64,000 nt of DNA, taken from Streptomyces sp. CB02058 (lineage in GTDB: Bacteria; Actinomycetota; Actinomycetes; Streptomycetales; Streptomycetaceae). Both the position numbers and the translations under genes were made by a program. Location of the stretch: assembly GCF_001905505.1 (NCBI RefSeq), contig NZ_LIPG01000004.1, positions 806,001-870,000 on the forward strand, given 5' to 3'. Under the pieces are notes generated by a model. The model saw only the letters and a list, made by a program, of their open reading frames with translations. It was not told the DNA's origin and did no database searches. Positions 1-8,997 of this stretch are shown piece by piece; position 1 is the stretch's first letter, and the number at the start of each line of letters is the position of its first letter.

Positions 1-2935
1 GCGAGTACGTATGAGGATGTTGCCGCGCTTCCAGGACGTCGTCGCCCGCAACCATGTCTGCATCGAAGGGCTGCCTCCGGATCTTAGAAAGCAGCGCGAA
101 GCCGCACAGGAGGGCAAGTGTGTCGGTGTTCAGGCCGTAGCGGCTTCCGGCACCCCGGCCCAGGTCGTCAGGGAGATTGAGACGCAGGATCCGTTCGGCC
201 TCCGCGTCCGACAGCACACCGTGGCGCAGCCCCATGGCGATAATCCAACCGACCGCCGGAAGTGCCTTGTTCTCCTCCGGGACACCCGGATGTCGGCGAA
301 AGGAGACGGGTCTGCGTTGGCGCTTCAGCATTCTCACCAGGCGCCGCGCAAGCGGTGCCTGGCACACGAGGTTGGCCTGCCAGGCGGCATAGGCGACGGC
401 GAACTGGAGGTACTTCAAGCGCGTGGCCGCGTGGCCGAGGGCCTCCAGTTCCTCGATACGGCCCGAGTCGGCTAGCCGGGTAGTGATGATCACTCCAGCT
501 TCGAAGCCAACTCGATTGGGGCGCCATCGGGCCAAGTACTCGGCGCACGCCTCCACACCGTCGGTGTTGAGTAGCCCGAAGGCGACTTCAGCAATGTCCG
601 CCGCGGTGACGTGGTGTCGGTGTGGTTCGTCGTCGTCAGGCCGCCGCACCCATGCCTTGAGCCATTCCGCCGCGCTGCGCAGTCGACTGCGGGCGAAGTC
701 GGTCTGGCCTGCGGCGAACGAGAGCAAGGCGCCTTCGCAGTGAAGGTTGGAACCTGGCCAGTTCGCGGCAAGGCTGCGGTTCGCCACTATGTCTTCGACC
801 GTGCTGGCGTCCAGGAACGCGCCCGCCAGGTCGGTATTGCTCCTCAGCAGATGAAGCCGACGAGAGTGGCCGGCGGCCAGGCTGCCAGCCTTGACTGCAA
901 GCCTGGCAGCCTCCCATTCCTTGCCCACGCGTAGCGTGGCCTTGAGGGCGAACTGAGCCCGCTGCTGAGCGATCTCCCGTTGTTCCAGATCGTCCCCCTC
1001 GGGGAGGGCGCCGTCGGTCATCGCCAGCTCAACCAGGGTGTCGACCTGACCCGCCTCCCACAGCAGTTGCGGCAAAGAAGCTGCCACATACGGTTCGCCT
1101 GCGGCGAGCGGCGTCAGGCGGTCGATAAAGTCAATCAGGGACTGGCCGGTCGGACGATACCTCGTTCGAAACCAAGTCTCGGTCGGTTCGTCACGGAACT
1201 GCAGGACGTCACCATCGACGAGCAGAGGGCGGCGGAGATCCGCTGCGAAGCTGTGGATGACCGAGGCCGGCACGCCGCACAGCTCGGCCAAAACGCCTAC
1301 GGGGATCCTCGGCCGGAGTGCGGCCATGGCCTCGCACAGTCGGTCGATCTCCGCACTCAGATGATGGTTGGCGTCCTTACACTGGTCCACCAAGCCCTGC
1401 AGGAGTTCATCGAGCAAGGAGACGTCGGGATGCCTCGCCTCCCCGAGAGAGGCGAGGCAGGACTCGATGTCCGACGCCGTGCTGAGAACGAACGCCTGGA
1501 CCCGGGGGTTGCCGCCGGTACGACGGTGGAACTCGGCCGCCTGTGCCTCCGTGACCACTCCGAACACCGACGCCAAATGCTGCCTGGATTCGGCGACGCC
1601 GAATCCCGCGAGCTCGATTCTGTGGACACCAGGCGGCGGTTCCAGCAGATCGACGCGTTCGGTGCGGCACAGCATGACGAGTCGCACGTTGTCCGGTAGT
1701 GCCTCCCGCAACAGGTCTGCGACGAAGGCGCGCTCACCACCATCTCTCGCGATGAGAGCCGCATTGTCGGCCGCGTCCACTACGAGAACCAAGAGCGCTT
1801 CCGGGGTGGAGGCCGCGATGGCTTCTGCCGCGCCCCGGACTCTCACCACGAATGCCTTCGCGTAATCGGTCGGCTGGGCCGTACCAGCCGGAATCAACGG
1901 GTCGCAAGCGGCATGCGCAGCAAGCTCATTAGCCAGCTGGACCAAGCCTTGTTGATGCTGGTGGCGGGGCGAGCTGGAGCGCCGGTAACTCCCGTTCCCG
2001 AAGCAGTCGTAGACGAGAGTGATGGAGCCCGCCGGCAAGTTCCGTTCAATCTGCGTGGTAAGCACAGATTTCCCGACACCGCCGGCCGCGTGGACAATGA
2101 CAGGCCGCGGGGCGAGCCGCACGATGTCGTCGACGATCGCACGAGTCTGCGGAGTCACAATGACGCGTCCGGGCGGGTCGATGAGGTTGGGGGCAGGCAG
2201 AAGGCGCTCTGGTGGGACCCCGAGAGCAGTAAGCACAGTGGAGCGGTCGACGACGTGATTCGTCTCCAGCGAGGTCGCGCGTCGCGCGATCATCTCTTTC
2301 AGCAGAAGGGGCTGCACATCGGGAGCGCCGGGCAGAAATCCGGCTAGATCCAGCCGGAACAGCCCTTCGAGTCGCAGCAAGCCCGGCGCTGTGGGATCCA
2401 CTTGCAGCTGATTGAAGAAACCGGCTTCGCCGTCTGCGTCGTCCGTGAACCCCGCATACTGTTTGAGAAATTTGACCTCGTGAGCGTAGTCGCCGAGCTC
2501 ACCGCCCACTGCCAGAACCCTGATCGCACGCAGAACGGAGTCGCGGACCGGCCGGTTGGATAGGAACTCGAAGATGACCTTCCGCTCAAGTCCCGGCGAC
2601 TCCAGCTTGATTCGTCGGTACTTCTCTGCAAACCCGCTGACGGTGCCGCCAAGTCCCGACACGGTCCACTCCTCGGTGGCCCGCGCAGTCGAATGCTTCA
2701 GCTGGCGATACACCACGCGGTTCGCTTCGCGAAGTCCGGTCGCGCCGTAGTACTCGGCGATGTCAATGACGTCTTCACCGTCGCGCCCCGTCGTGTCATC
2801 CTGCGACACGCCCTCGACGGCGATCGCAGTCAAATCCGCACCAGGGAGCAACAGCTTCAGCGCCTGCCGAGCCGCCCAGTGATAGTGGAACTGATCGCCG
2901 TCACGGCTGGCACGCAGAAGATCGGTGTCAGGCAT
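1..2935 (-). CDS. Avs-like STAND NTPase with N-terminal Cap4-type nuclease domain (partial)
   Basis: The gene runs off the left edge; 978 codons read without a stop from the ATG at 2935, which has GGGAG 6 nt upstream. Residues 12-82 resemble the Cap4/DUF4297 PD-(D/E)XK nuclease domain: GDQFHYHWAARQAL, EG at 41-42, IDIAEYYG at 57-64 and YRQLKHS at 76-82 with its Q-x-K. A P-loop GGVGKS lies at 285-290, Walker B VLVVDAAD at 383-390, then RLVMLCRTER and GGNPRV, followed by a winged-helix-like stretch and alpha-helical repeats to the edge. Nuclease, STAND ATPase and sensor repeats in this order is the plan of Avs-type antiphage proteins, where recognition of a phage protein triggers assembly and DNA cutting. 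The subtype cannot be fixed without the C-terminus. It lies just outside the left attachment site of the island. Family assignment is by motif, so the function is inferred. Confidence 0.8.
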   Translation of the reverse strand, partial: MPDTDLLRASRDGDQFHYHWAARQALKLLLPGADLTAIAVEGVSQDDTTGRDGEDVIDIAEYYGATGLREANRVVYRQLKHSTARATEEWTVSGLGGTVSGFAEKYRRIKLESPGLERKVIFEFLSNRPVRDSVLRAIRVLAVGGELGDYAHEVKFLKQYAGFTDDADGEAGFFNQLQVDPTAPGLLRLEGLFRLDLAGFLPGAPDVQPLLLKEMIARRATSLETNHVVDRSTVLTALGVPPERLLPAPNLIDPPGRVIVTPQTRAIVDDIVRLAPRPVIVHAAGGVGKSVLTTQIERNLPAGSITLVYDCFGNGSYRRSSSPRHQHQQGLVQLANELAAHAACDPLIPAGTAQPTDYAKAFVVRVRGAAEAIAASTPEALLVLVVDAADNAALIARDGGERAFVADLLREALPDNVRLVMLCRTERVDLLEPPPGVHRIELAGFGVAESRQHLASVFGVVTEAQAAEFHRRTGGNPRVQAFVLSTASDIESCLASLGEARHPDVSLLDELLQGLVDQCKDANHHLSAEIDRLCEAMAALRPRIPVGVLAELCGVPASVIHSFAADLRRPLLVDGDVLQFRDEPTETWFRTRYRPTGQSLIDFIDRLTPLAAGEPYVAASLPQLLWEAGQVDTLVELAMTDGALPEGDDLEQREIAQQRAQFALKATLRVGKEWEAARLAVKAGSLAAGHSRRLHLLRSNTDLAGAFLDASTVEDIVANRSLAANWPGSNLHCEGALLSFAAGQTDFARSRLRSAAEWLKAWVRRPDDDEPHRHHVTAADIAEVAFGLLNTDGVEACAEYLARWRPNRVGFEAGVIITTRLADSGRIEELEALGHAATRLKYLQFAVAYAAWQANLVCQAPLARRLVRMLKRQRRPVSFRRHPGVPEENKALPAVGWIIAMGLRHGVLSDAEAERILRLNLPDDLGRGAGSRYGLNTDTLALLCGFALLSKIRRQPFDADMVAGDDVLEARQHPHTYS

Positions 2936-3469
2936 GCCCACTCCCGGCAGACCTCAAAGCGACGGAATCGGGCAAGGGTCCCCTCACATCACCACAGACC
3001 AAGACGGCACAAGCCTGCACACGCTACTCATGTCTCCCTGATTCCGGCAACGCATCCACCGACGCATCATGTCCGAAACGATCGACGCGGATTCAAGACA
3101 GCGCTCGCAGCTCCCCTCGCCGGGTGTCAACGGCCACGGTATGGGCGTTGCGGGCGCAGACAGATAGGAGCCGGCCCATCAGAATCCGCCTCGCCAAACC
3201 CTCCAGACTCGGCGACTGCGAACAGTGCCGTTGCCCTACCCAACCCAGTCGAGGTCTCGGTCAACCCACAACCAAGATCCGGACCATATGCGGGCCAGAG
3301 ACCGCCAGATCCACATCGGCCGTCACATTCGCGCTGGTCAGCGCCATGCAAGCCGTGTACCACCAGCAGACGAAGAACCTGCTGACAGATGTGGCAGGCT
3401 CCCCCGGGGCACCTGGTGCTCGTCAGTTGGTACGGCCGAAGATTCCCTCTACAGTCGCACCGGAGCAGT
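2936..3469. other. Non-coding or degraded stretch
   Basis: About 530 bases between the STAND gene and the displaced yjbQ end. Short open frames exist on both strands, but none has a convincing start, codon bias or recognisable motif. The promoter of the STAND gene should be here; I could not identify it. Confidence 0.4.
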
Positions 3470-3526
3470 TCACTGACCGAGGAAGCTCAGACGGACGCTG
3501 CGGTTGGTGTTGCTCGTGTTTGTATC
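3470..3526 (-). pseudogene. yjbQ': Displaced 3' end of yjbQ; left attachment site (attL)
   Basis: Read on the minus strand this encodes ADTNTSNTNRSVRLSFLGQ then TGA. The end of yjbQ at 36061 encodes VDTNISNYNRQVRLSFLG then TGA. At DNA level 3481-3530 and 36069-36118 align without gaps, 33 of 50 identical. No other part of yjbQ is present here. The simplest reading is that an element integrated into the 3' end of yjbQ, supplied a replacement end at 36.1 kb and displaced the old end to this position. Shared bases at the likely crossover are GTATCC (3522-3527). Confidence 0.75.
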
Positions 3527-3527
3527 C

Positions 3528-3630
3528 GCCAACCTCCGTTAGGACAACCCCAGCCTATCTGGATGGCAACGCACGCCGCTTCAGCCGCGGCCGTCACCTC
3601 TCGGGGTGACCACCACAGCTGAAGCATCCG
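3528..3630 (+). repeat. Attachment-arm repeat, copy 1
   Basis: Starts at the crossover with a block matching CAACCTCCGTTAAGGCAACC, as in the copies at 7.2 and 15.8 kb. It continues through a shared GGAT...ACGCACGCC block to an imperfect 48-nt palindrome (3578-3625) with GCTTCAGC/GCTGAAGC ends and a GTCACC/GGTGAC core. It matches copy 3 for about 100 bp, including the palindrome and the GCATC after it. It is inferred to be the element-side arm of the left attachment site. Confidence 0.65.
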
Positions 3631-3698
3631 CTTGGCATGCGGTGGCGGGCCGTTCCCAGCCCATCACGCCGGCATCACGGCTTCCTTGCCGAGCCGGA

Positions 3699-4694
3699 TT
3701 ACGAGTCGTAGCCTTCGGTCACCACCATCGTCGTCCCTGCGAGTACCGCTCCCACGGGCGTCTCAGCCCACTCGGCGAGCAGCAGCGGCTTCTCGTCCAC
3801 GGACTTCAGCAGAAGAGCGATCTCCTCGGCGGTCGGCGCGAGCGGAAGGGCACAGCCGACCATGTCGTGGCCTGTCGCGCTGGTGTGGTTCCCGGGCTCC
3901 TCCTCGGGATCGTCCGGCACCCATCGGCCGACCTCGATCTCCCACGAAGTCTCGTCGTCGCCTGGCTCTGGCGCTTCGATCGTCAGGTAGAAGCCGTCGG
4001 AGTCGTACGGCTCCACGAAGAGGCGACAGCTGGGGTCGTCGAGTGAAGCCCCCACGTCGCCGCCCTGGGCGTGCGCGGTGACCAGCACCCGGAGGGCAGC
4101 GACCGCCTTCTCCCGTTCCTCCGAGGTGAATCCCGACTCGCGTCGGTCGAGCTGCTCGCGCGTCTCGTCGCTCAGCGTGTCCAGCCCGTCGTCGTGCTTC
4201 ACGAAGGGGTGCCTGAACTCCCAGCAGCGCTCGGTCTCCGGCTCATCCTCGGTGGAAGCTCCCGAGAACTCTGCGAGTCCAGTCTGCAACCCGTGCTTCT
4301 CTTCATCCAGTTCGGATCGGATCGCCCTGCTAACCGTGTCGGGGAGAGCTGCCACGGCACTTTCCAGGTCGGCAAGCGCCTGGTGAAGCCGCAGGCAGAC
4401 GTACTCGTACCAGAGACTGTGGGCGCCGCCGAGAAGGTTGGGGCGGGCGGCAGGATCGGTCAGGGAGGCGAGGTGCGTGCGCGGGTAGTAGCCCACACGC
4501 CGTTCCCGGCGGTCGTGGATGCTGACAGGGGTGGTAGCGAAGGCGGAGATCCGGTTGAGGGCGTCGACGACCGGAACCGCAAGGTGAGGCTCGGCAAGAC
4601 TTGTCACGGTCTTGGAAACGACGCCGTCCGGACCTTGGTAGGTCGCCAAGATCTGGGACTTTCCACGGGTGGTGTGCTGGGAGTAGATGGTCAA
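3699..4694 (-). CDS. Hypothetical protein, 331 aa
   Basis: Not recognised. It begins at a TTG (4694) with an AAAGG-type ribosome site about 8 nt upstream. The N-terminal half is basic and moderately hydrophobic, with SLWYEYVCLRLHQAL near residue 92. The middle is rich in Glu/Asp/Arg and predicted helical (roughly 145-215). The C-terminal half is acidic, with SWEIEVGRWVPDDPEEEPGN and LPLAPTAEEIALLLKSV. No signal peptide, membrane segment or nuclease motif is visible. It is the first gene inside the left attachment site and lies on the same strand as the HNH gene upstream, separated from it by about 280 nt containing a hairpin. Third-position GC supports coding. A role beside the HNH protein in defence is only suggested by position. 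Confidence 0.6.
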   Translation of the reverse strand: MTIYSQHTTRGKSQILATYQGPDGVVSKTVTSLAEPHLAVPVVDALNRISAFATTPVSIHDRRERRVGYYPRTHLASLTDPAARPNLLGGAHSLWYEYVCLRLHQALADLESAVAALPDTVSRAIRSELDEEKHGLQTGLAEFSGASTEDEPETERCWEFRHPFVKHDDGLDTLSDETREQLDRRESGFTSEEREKAVAALRVLVTAHAQGGDVGASLDDPSCRLFVEPYDSDGFYLTIEAPEPGDDETSWEIEVGRWVPDDPEEEPGNHTSATGHDMVGCALPLAPTAEEIALLLKSVDEKPLLLAEWAETPVGAVLAGTTMVVTEGYDS

Positions 4695-4709
4695 CGAAAC
4701 GCCTTTCGG

Positions 4710-4733
4710 CTGTCCGGCAGAAGGGCCGGACAG
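4710..4733 (-). promoter_or_regulatory. Leader hairpin upstream of the 331-aa gene
   Basis: CTGTCCGGC and GCCGGACAG (9-bp perfect arms, 6-nt loop) lie 16 nt upstream of the TTG start at 4694. It could terminate transcription arriving from the HNH gene or act in the leader. There is no U-tract, as is usual for this GC class. Confidence 0.4.
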
Positions 4734-4972
4734 AACAGGTGCGCAGGAAGCGGGAAGGAGGTGGTGGCGAGGGCGCGTTCCGACGCTCCGTACCTCAAGA
4801 CGACCGGAGGTGGCCCAGGTACCGTCCCAGGCTCCGTTCCTGCCCGCAGGCTAGCGCATACCCTGCGCGCCGCAAGCAGATTCTCTCCCCGCTCGGACGC
4901 AAGGACGGGTGACTGGCGAAACCGCGTCGCAACCGGGCTCGATGACGCCGCCTGCGGATTGAGGCAGGCGTG

Positions 4973-5737
4973 TCAGTAGCGACGGGCGTCGGACAGCGCG
5001 GCGGCGGCACTGCGAACTTCGTTAGCAGCTGAATCAAGTTGTGTTGGCAGATCTGCCAACCGGGCCAGCCCGTTTGCAGCCGCTGCCAGGAGAGGCGCAC
5101 TGTCCTGAAGGTGCCGAAGACCGTCGCTCGCCTCGCGGAGCCAGGGAGCGTTGTCCTGCAAATGACCGAGCCCTTGGCTTGCCTGGTACAGCATCCACGC
5201 CGCGTCCTGGGACACGGGACGCATACCACGGAGTTCGTCCAGATCTGAGCGGAGCAGGCTCACCAGCGAAGCCAGCTCTGGCATGCGTTCCGCGATCGCC
5301 CCGAGGAGCGGGCCGAGCCGCTCGACGTACGCTTTCTGCGCCTCATGGATCATCTCGACCAGTCGCCGCTCCGTGAGCCCCGTAAGACCTGCAAGCGCCT
5401 CCTGCCCATCCGCTTCACGCTCGACTTTCCACTCTTCAAGCAGCGCAACGGTGTACCGCTCACCCTCTACTCCGTCGACCCGTTTGTGGTGGACATTGCA
5501 CAACAGAATCAGATTGGCGAAGCTGTTGCGCTGGTCCACCGTCCAGGTCGGGTCGAACCGCTTGCCATCCGGCTTCAAGGCGCGGATGTGGGCGATGTCC
5601 AGGTTCATCACCGGTTCTCCGTCAATCGTCCGCACAGTGGGGGCCCCACAGCGAGGCGCGTAGCAGCCGCCACGAGCCAGTGTCATCAACGCCGCCACCG
5701 TGGCATTGCTGTAGTTACGGCGGAGCTTCTCACCCAT
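4973..5737 (-). CDS. HNH endonuclease with helical C-terminal tail
   Basis: Start chosen at ATG 5737 (MGEKLRRNYS) because GAGG lies 7 nt upstream; an ATG at 5755 is possible. The first ~95 residues carry an HNH nuclease pattern: a CYAPRCGAP cysteine pair, LDIAHIRAL, then NLILLCNVHHKRVD, i.e. His, Asn and HH of a beta-beta-alpha-metal site. After a basic linker (EEWKVEREADGQ) the rest is amphipathic helix with repeating QDNAPWLREASDGLRHLQDSAP units ending in an Ala-rich helix, so it probably oligomerises or docks to a partner. HNH effectors joined to variable helical regions are common in antiphage loci, which fits the position just inside the island, but no sensor partner is recognised. Confidence 0.72.
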   Translation of the reverse strand: MGEKLRRNYSNATVAALMTLARGGCYAPRCGAPTVRTIDGEPVMNLDIAHIRALKPDGKRFDPTWTVDQRNSFANLILLCNVHHKRVDGVEGERYTVALLEEWKVEREADGQEALAGLTGLTERRLVEMIHEAQKAYVERLGPLLGAIAERMPELASLVSLLRSDLDELRGMRPVSQDAAWMLYQASQGLGHLQDNAPWLREASDGLRHLQDSAPLLAAAANGLARLADLPTQLDSAANEVRSAAAALSDARRY

Positions 5738-5918
5738 GATCGTCCTCTTCCTCATCGAGCGACATCACCCAGCAACGTAGCGTCCACTATGGCCTTGACC
5801 CCGAATCCTGAACACGGGTTATGCGGCAGGGGCTTCACTGCCAGACAGACGCGTGGAGCTGAGCGTTGTTCGACAGAAGCCTGGGATCGGTGTGGCGTTC
5901 CGGTGTACACATGCCGTT

Positions 5919-7052
5919 ATGCCCAGCAGCTTGTTCGAGCGCGTGCGCAAGGTTTCCGACGAGGTCACCGACCCGCGCTTCCGCATCCTTCGTGACCATC
6001 ACATTCACCAGGCCACCCGACGGCTGATGGATGAAACTTTCGCCATGTTTCACGGTGCCGACCGCAGCTTCGTCCGTGAGTTCCAGACCGGTGGCTTCTC
6101 TCCTCGCGTCCTGGAGCTAGCGCTGTTCGCGGCGCTTCACGAGCAGGGCCATACCTTCGAACACACCGGCGGCGCGCCGGACTTCCTCATAGGGGGGAGT
6201 AATGCGGTGGCCATTGAAGCCACCACCAGCAACCCTGTCCAAGGAGTATCTCCCGAAGCCGACCTTGATCAGCTGCCGTCAGGCCAGCATCCTCTCGTAC
6301 CAACAGATCCGGACGATGCAGAGGCTGAGTTTATACTCCAGTCCGCCAAGGCGCTGGGCCGCAAGCTCACGAAGCAATCCGCCGAAGGACACTCCTACTG
6401 GCAAGCACCGCACGTAGAGGGCCGCCCCTTCGTGATCGCGCTGGAGTCGTTTCACCACCTCAGCGCCTTGTTCCACACCGTCGGCCCACTGTCCAACTAC
6501 CTGTACGGACGTCGCGACGTGGCCACACACGACGAGAACGGTATCCTTACCCTGACCAGCGAAGAGATCATGGAACACCGACGGGGCGACTCCAGCATCC
6601 CCAGCGGATTGTTCGCCCGGCCCGAAGCGGCGCATCTGTCGGCTGTCATCTTTTCCAACAGCGCCACTGTTGCCAAGTTCCACCGCATAGGCACCGAACT
6701 GAACTACGGACCGGAGGATGTCGCCCTGCTGCGTTACGGCGGCCTGCCCGACCCGGACCCCAACGCTGTCCGCCCCATCGAGCATGCCTACGTCGTAGGG
6801 GACTACGGGCCCGAAGACCGTGAGACCTTCAGCGAGGGCTTCCACATCCTGCACAACCCGTGGGCGCATATCCCGATTGCCGAAGGTGTCTTTCCCGGCT
6901 TCACCGAACACCGCATGCGGGACGACGGACTGGTCCTGACCACCACCAGCCGACCCGACTACTTCACCTCACACACTCTCGTCTTCCACTCGCCCGGCGC
7001 GCAGGCCAAGGCGCGCGACCTGGCCGAGCGGTACCGAGCTGCCTCTGGATGA
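5919..7052 (+). CDS. Hypothetical protein, 377 aa, possible PD-(D/E)XK-type fold
   Basis: Start placed at ATG 5919 (MPSSLFERVRKVSDEV); a longer in-frame start at 5853 is possible, and neither has a good ribosome site, so the message may be leaderless. A segment near residue 85 reads GGAPDFLI...AVAIEATTSNP, an Asp followed by beta-strand-borne E-A-T, resembling the D...(D/E)xT/K core of restriction-like nucleases. No clear Lys is aligned, so this is tentative. Further on are FVIALESFHHLSALFH, NYLYGRR and FSNSATVAKFHRIG. No signal peptide or membrane segment. It is divergent from the HNH gene and is the last gene before the second attachment-arm repeat. Product unknown; a single-gene defence or effector role is possible. 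Confidence 0.65.
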   Translation: MPSSLFERVRKVSDEVTDPRFRILRDHHIHQATRRLMDETFAMFHGADRSFVREFQTGGFSPRVLELALFAALHEQGHTFEHTGGAPDFLIGGSNAVAIEATTSNPVQGVSPEADLDQLPSGQHPLVPTDPDDAEAEFILQSAKALGRKLTKQSAEGHSYWQAPHVEGRPFVIALESFHHLSALFHTVGPLSNYLYGRRDVATHDENGILTLTSEEIMEHRRGDSSIPSGLFARPEAAHLSAVIFSNSATVAKFHRIGTELNYGPEDVALLRYGGLPDPDPNAVRPIEHAYVVGDYGPEDRETFSEGFHILHNPWAHIPIAEGVFPGFTEHRMRDDGLVLTTTSRPDYFTSHTLVFHSPGAQAKARDLAERYRAASG

Positions 7053-7453
7053 AGCCGTGTCTCGCGGTGACACCCTGACCACCGGCCTCGCACGCCGGTG
7101 GCCAGGGCGTAGATCACGGCAAAGACGATGCTCGGCCGTCCACGCCCACGGAAGGGGGCCGGGACGGCGGGCGCGGTGCGTCCCAGAGCCGGCATGCCCC
7201 TGCAGTTGTCTAAGTTGCTAACCCTCGACTCCACCAACCTCCGTTAAGGCAACCCCAGACTAACCGGGGGGACGCCCACCAGGCCCGTGCTGAGGTCAAC
7301 ACATTGCGGGGTGCCAACGGCAACCGAAGCGGTCACAGCCCGCGAGTGCCGACCGTGGCACATCCCTCGAACTATGAGCTCGCCATTCTTGGTTAGGAGT
7401 CGTCACGCTCGTCGGCCTCCATACGGGACAGTTCCGTTCGCGCCGGTCGTTCC
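7053..7453. other. No gene seen; contains attachment-arm copy 2
   Basis: Apart from the repeat at 7203-7330 this stretch has only short competing frames, without convincing starts or codon bias. Confidence 0.4.
7203..7330 (+). repeat. Attachment-arm repeat, copy 2
   Basis: Begins CAGTTGTCTAAGTTGCT and passes through CTCGACTCCACCAACCTCCG and TTAAGGCAACCCCAG. The left half matches copies 3 and 4 almost base for base. The right half matches copies 1 and 3 near the core and diverges toward a weak hairpin. Minus-strand translation of the left half (VESRVSNLDN) resembles the YjbQ C-terminal DTNISNYNR, as expected for an attP-like half-site mimicking yjbQ. Confidence 0.65.
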
Positions 7454-7898
7454 TCAGCCTGCTGGCGACGTTCCCGCGGTGACAGCGGATCGGTCAGCAC
7501 AGCGGGTGCAGATGGCGGAGGATGAGGGACTCGGAAGCTGTGGCATCGGATCCGGTACCACTCCGTTGCCGGCCGGGGCTGCACCGGACAGTCCCGCCAC
7601 GGCTCGGCCGAGAACAGATCGCAGGGGTGGGAAGACGGGCGCGACGCTGAACGCACCTGCGAGGACGAGCACATCCGCGGCGACGCCGCCCCCCGGAAGT
7701 ACCACCGCCCCAGTGAACAGGGCCGCAGCGGCTACGAGCCACCCGGCCAAGCGCCGCAGGCGGTTCTGCAGTGGCTCCTCCGGCAGGTCGACCGTGCCAT
7801 CCGGGAACGAAACGTCCGACAGCAAATGCGGTCCAAAAACGAGCAGACTGCTGCGGCTGTTGCGAGGTGGGCAGCTGTGGCGCAGCACATTGGAAACT
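7454..7898 (-). pseudogene. Fragment of a small membrane protein cut by an IS
   Basis: A minus-strand frame carries two adjacent hydrophobic segments (LAGWLVAAAALFTGAVVL and VLVLAGAFSVAPVF) preceded by a charged stretch and followed by a Pro/Ser-rich tail. The frame enters from the IS whose left end is at 7899, so the native N-terminus is missing. The family is not recognised, and the competing plus-strand frame has no such features. Confidence 0.35.
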
Positions 7899-7990
7899 AA
7901 GGGCTGTCCCGTTATCGGCGTCCTGTTCGACGTAGGGTCTGCAGGACAGCGCGGCCGGAGCTGTTGTCTCAGCAACTTGAGAGGGCATCG

Positions 7991-8182
7991 TTGAACCCGA
8001 ACCCCATCTGCTGCTTCTGCTATCAGGTCATCGATCTCGACCAGGACGGGGCAGCAACCAAGCTCAGGCTCGGTGCGGTTGACCTGGTGCGAGGCGATAC
8101 CGTGCGGCAGCAGGCCTATTCACACTCAAACTGCCTGCGCGAACGGGTCCACCCGAACATCGACCTCTGGTTTGAGTTCTGA
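7991..8182 (+). CDS. Small cysteine-rich protein carried inside the IS
   Basis: A 63-aa product (start TTG 7991 with GAGAGGG just upstream; a TTG at 7964 is an alternative). It starts NPNPICCFCYQVIDLDQDG, with CxxC near the N-terminus, and later has QAYSHSNCLRERVHP with H-x-x-C. Together these look like a one-zinc CxxC...HxxC site. The tail NIDLWFEF is hydrophobic. It lies between the left terminal repeat and the transposase, so it moves with the element as a passenger or accessory gene. Function unknown. Confidence 0.6.
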   Translation: MNPNPICCFCYQVIDLDQDGAATKLRLGAVDLVRGDTVRQQAYSHSNCLRERVHPNIDLWFEF

Positions 8183-8230
8183 GGCCAGGTGGCCTCCAAG
8201 GCTGCCGCCCGTAGGTGCGATGATCCTGCG

Positions 8231-8997
8231 ATGCCTCGCGTGATCACGGCGTCGGAACCGTCCTGGATAGCCCCGTTCACCGGGCTGAGCCCGCGGGCCT
8301 TCGGCAAGCTGGTAACGGTATTGCGGCGCGAGGGTGCGGACGCGGTCCGCAAGGGCCGGCCGTGGAGTCTTCCACTGGAGGACCGGGCACTGCTGGTCGC
8401 GGCGTACTGGCGCACGAACCTAACGTTGCGGCAGCTCGCGCCGCTGTTCGGGGTGTCCAAGTCGGCGGCGGACCGGATCATCAACCACCTCGGGCCGCTC
8501 CTTGCTTTCAAGCCGCGGCAGCGGTTCCCCAAGGACACCGTACTGATCGTGGACGGCACTCTGGTCCCGACCCGGGACCACGTCATCGCCGTGCAGTCGA
8601 AGAACTACAGGTACTCCACCAACCATCATGTGGCATCGACGCCGACACCCGCATGGTCGTCGCGGTGGGCAGACCGCTTGCCGGAAACCGCAACGACTGC
8701 AAGGCATGGGAGGAGTCCGGCGCCAAGGCCGCCGTCGGCAATACCCGCACCATCGCCGACGGTGGCTACCCCGGCACCGGACTCGTCATCCCACACCGCC
8801 GGCGCAAAGGCGAAGAACTACCAGAGTGGAAGCAGGCGCACAACACGTCCCACAAGCAGGTCCGCGCCCGCGTCGAGCACGTCTTCGCCCGGATGAAGAC
8901 CTGGAAGATCCTCCGCGACTGCCGCCTCAAAGGCGAGGGAGTCCACCACGCCATGCTCGGCATCGCCCGCCTGCACAACCTCGCCCTCGCCGGATAA
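8231..8997 (+). pseudogene. IS5-group DDE transposase, frameshifted
   Basis: The first part (from ATG 8231, MPRVITASEPSWI) carries the helix-turn-helix LTLRQLAPLFGVSKSAADRI and the first catalytic Asp in TVLIVDGTLVPTRDH. After YSTNHHV the frame fails; the rest continues in the next frame as IDADTRMVVAVGRPLAGNRN, ADGGYPGTGLVIP and the C-terminal RARVEHVFARMKTWKILRDC. Adding one base near 8632 (GTGGCATC to GTGGTCATC) restores a full-length product, so this is a 1-nt deletion, not the programmed frameshift of some IS5 groups, which lies earlier in the gene. Probably inactive. Confidence 0.85.

Noticed and set aside
980..2347. Long plus-strand open frames opposite the STAND gene
   Set aside because: They are the in-register complement of the minus-strand codons, kept open by codon bias. 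The minus strand carries P-loop, Walker B and nuclease motifs in one frame.
7287..7994. A plus-strand frame running into the left IS end
   Set aside because: Low-complexity Ala/Pro/Thr/Arg composition, no ribosome site, and it crosses the IS terminal repeat. The minus strand has paired hydrophobic helices instead.
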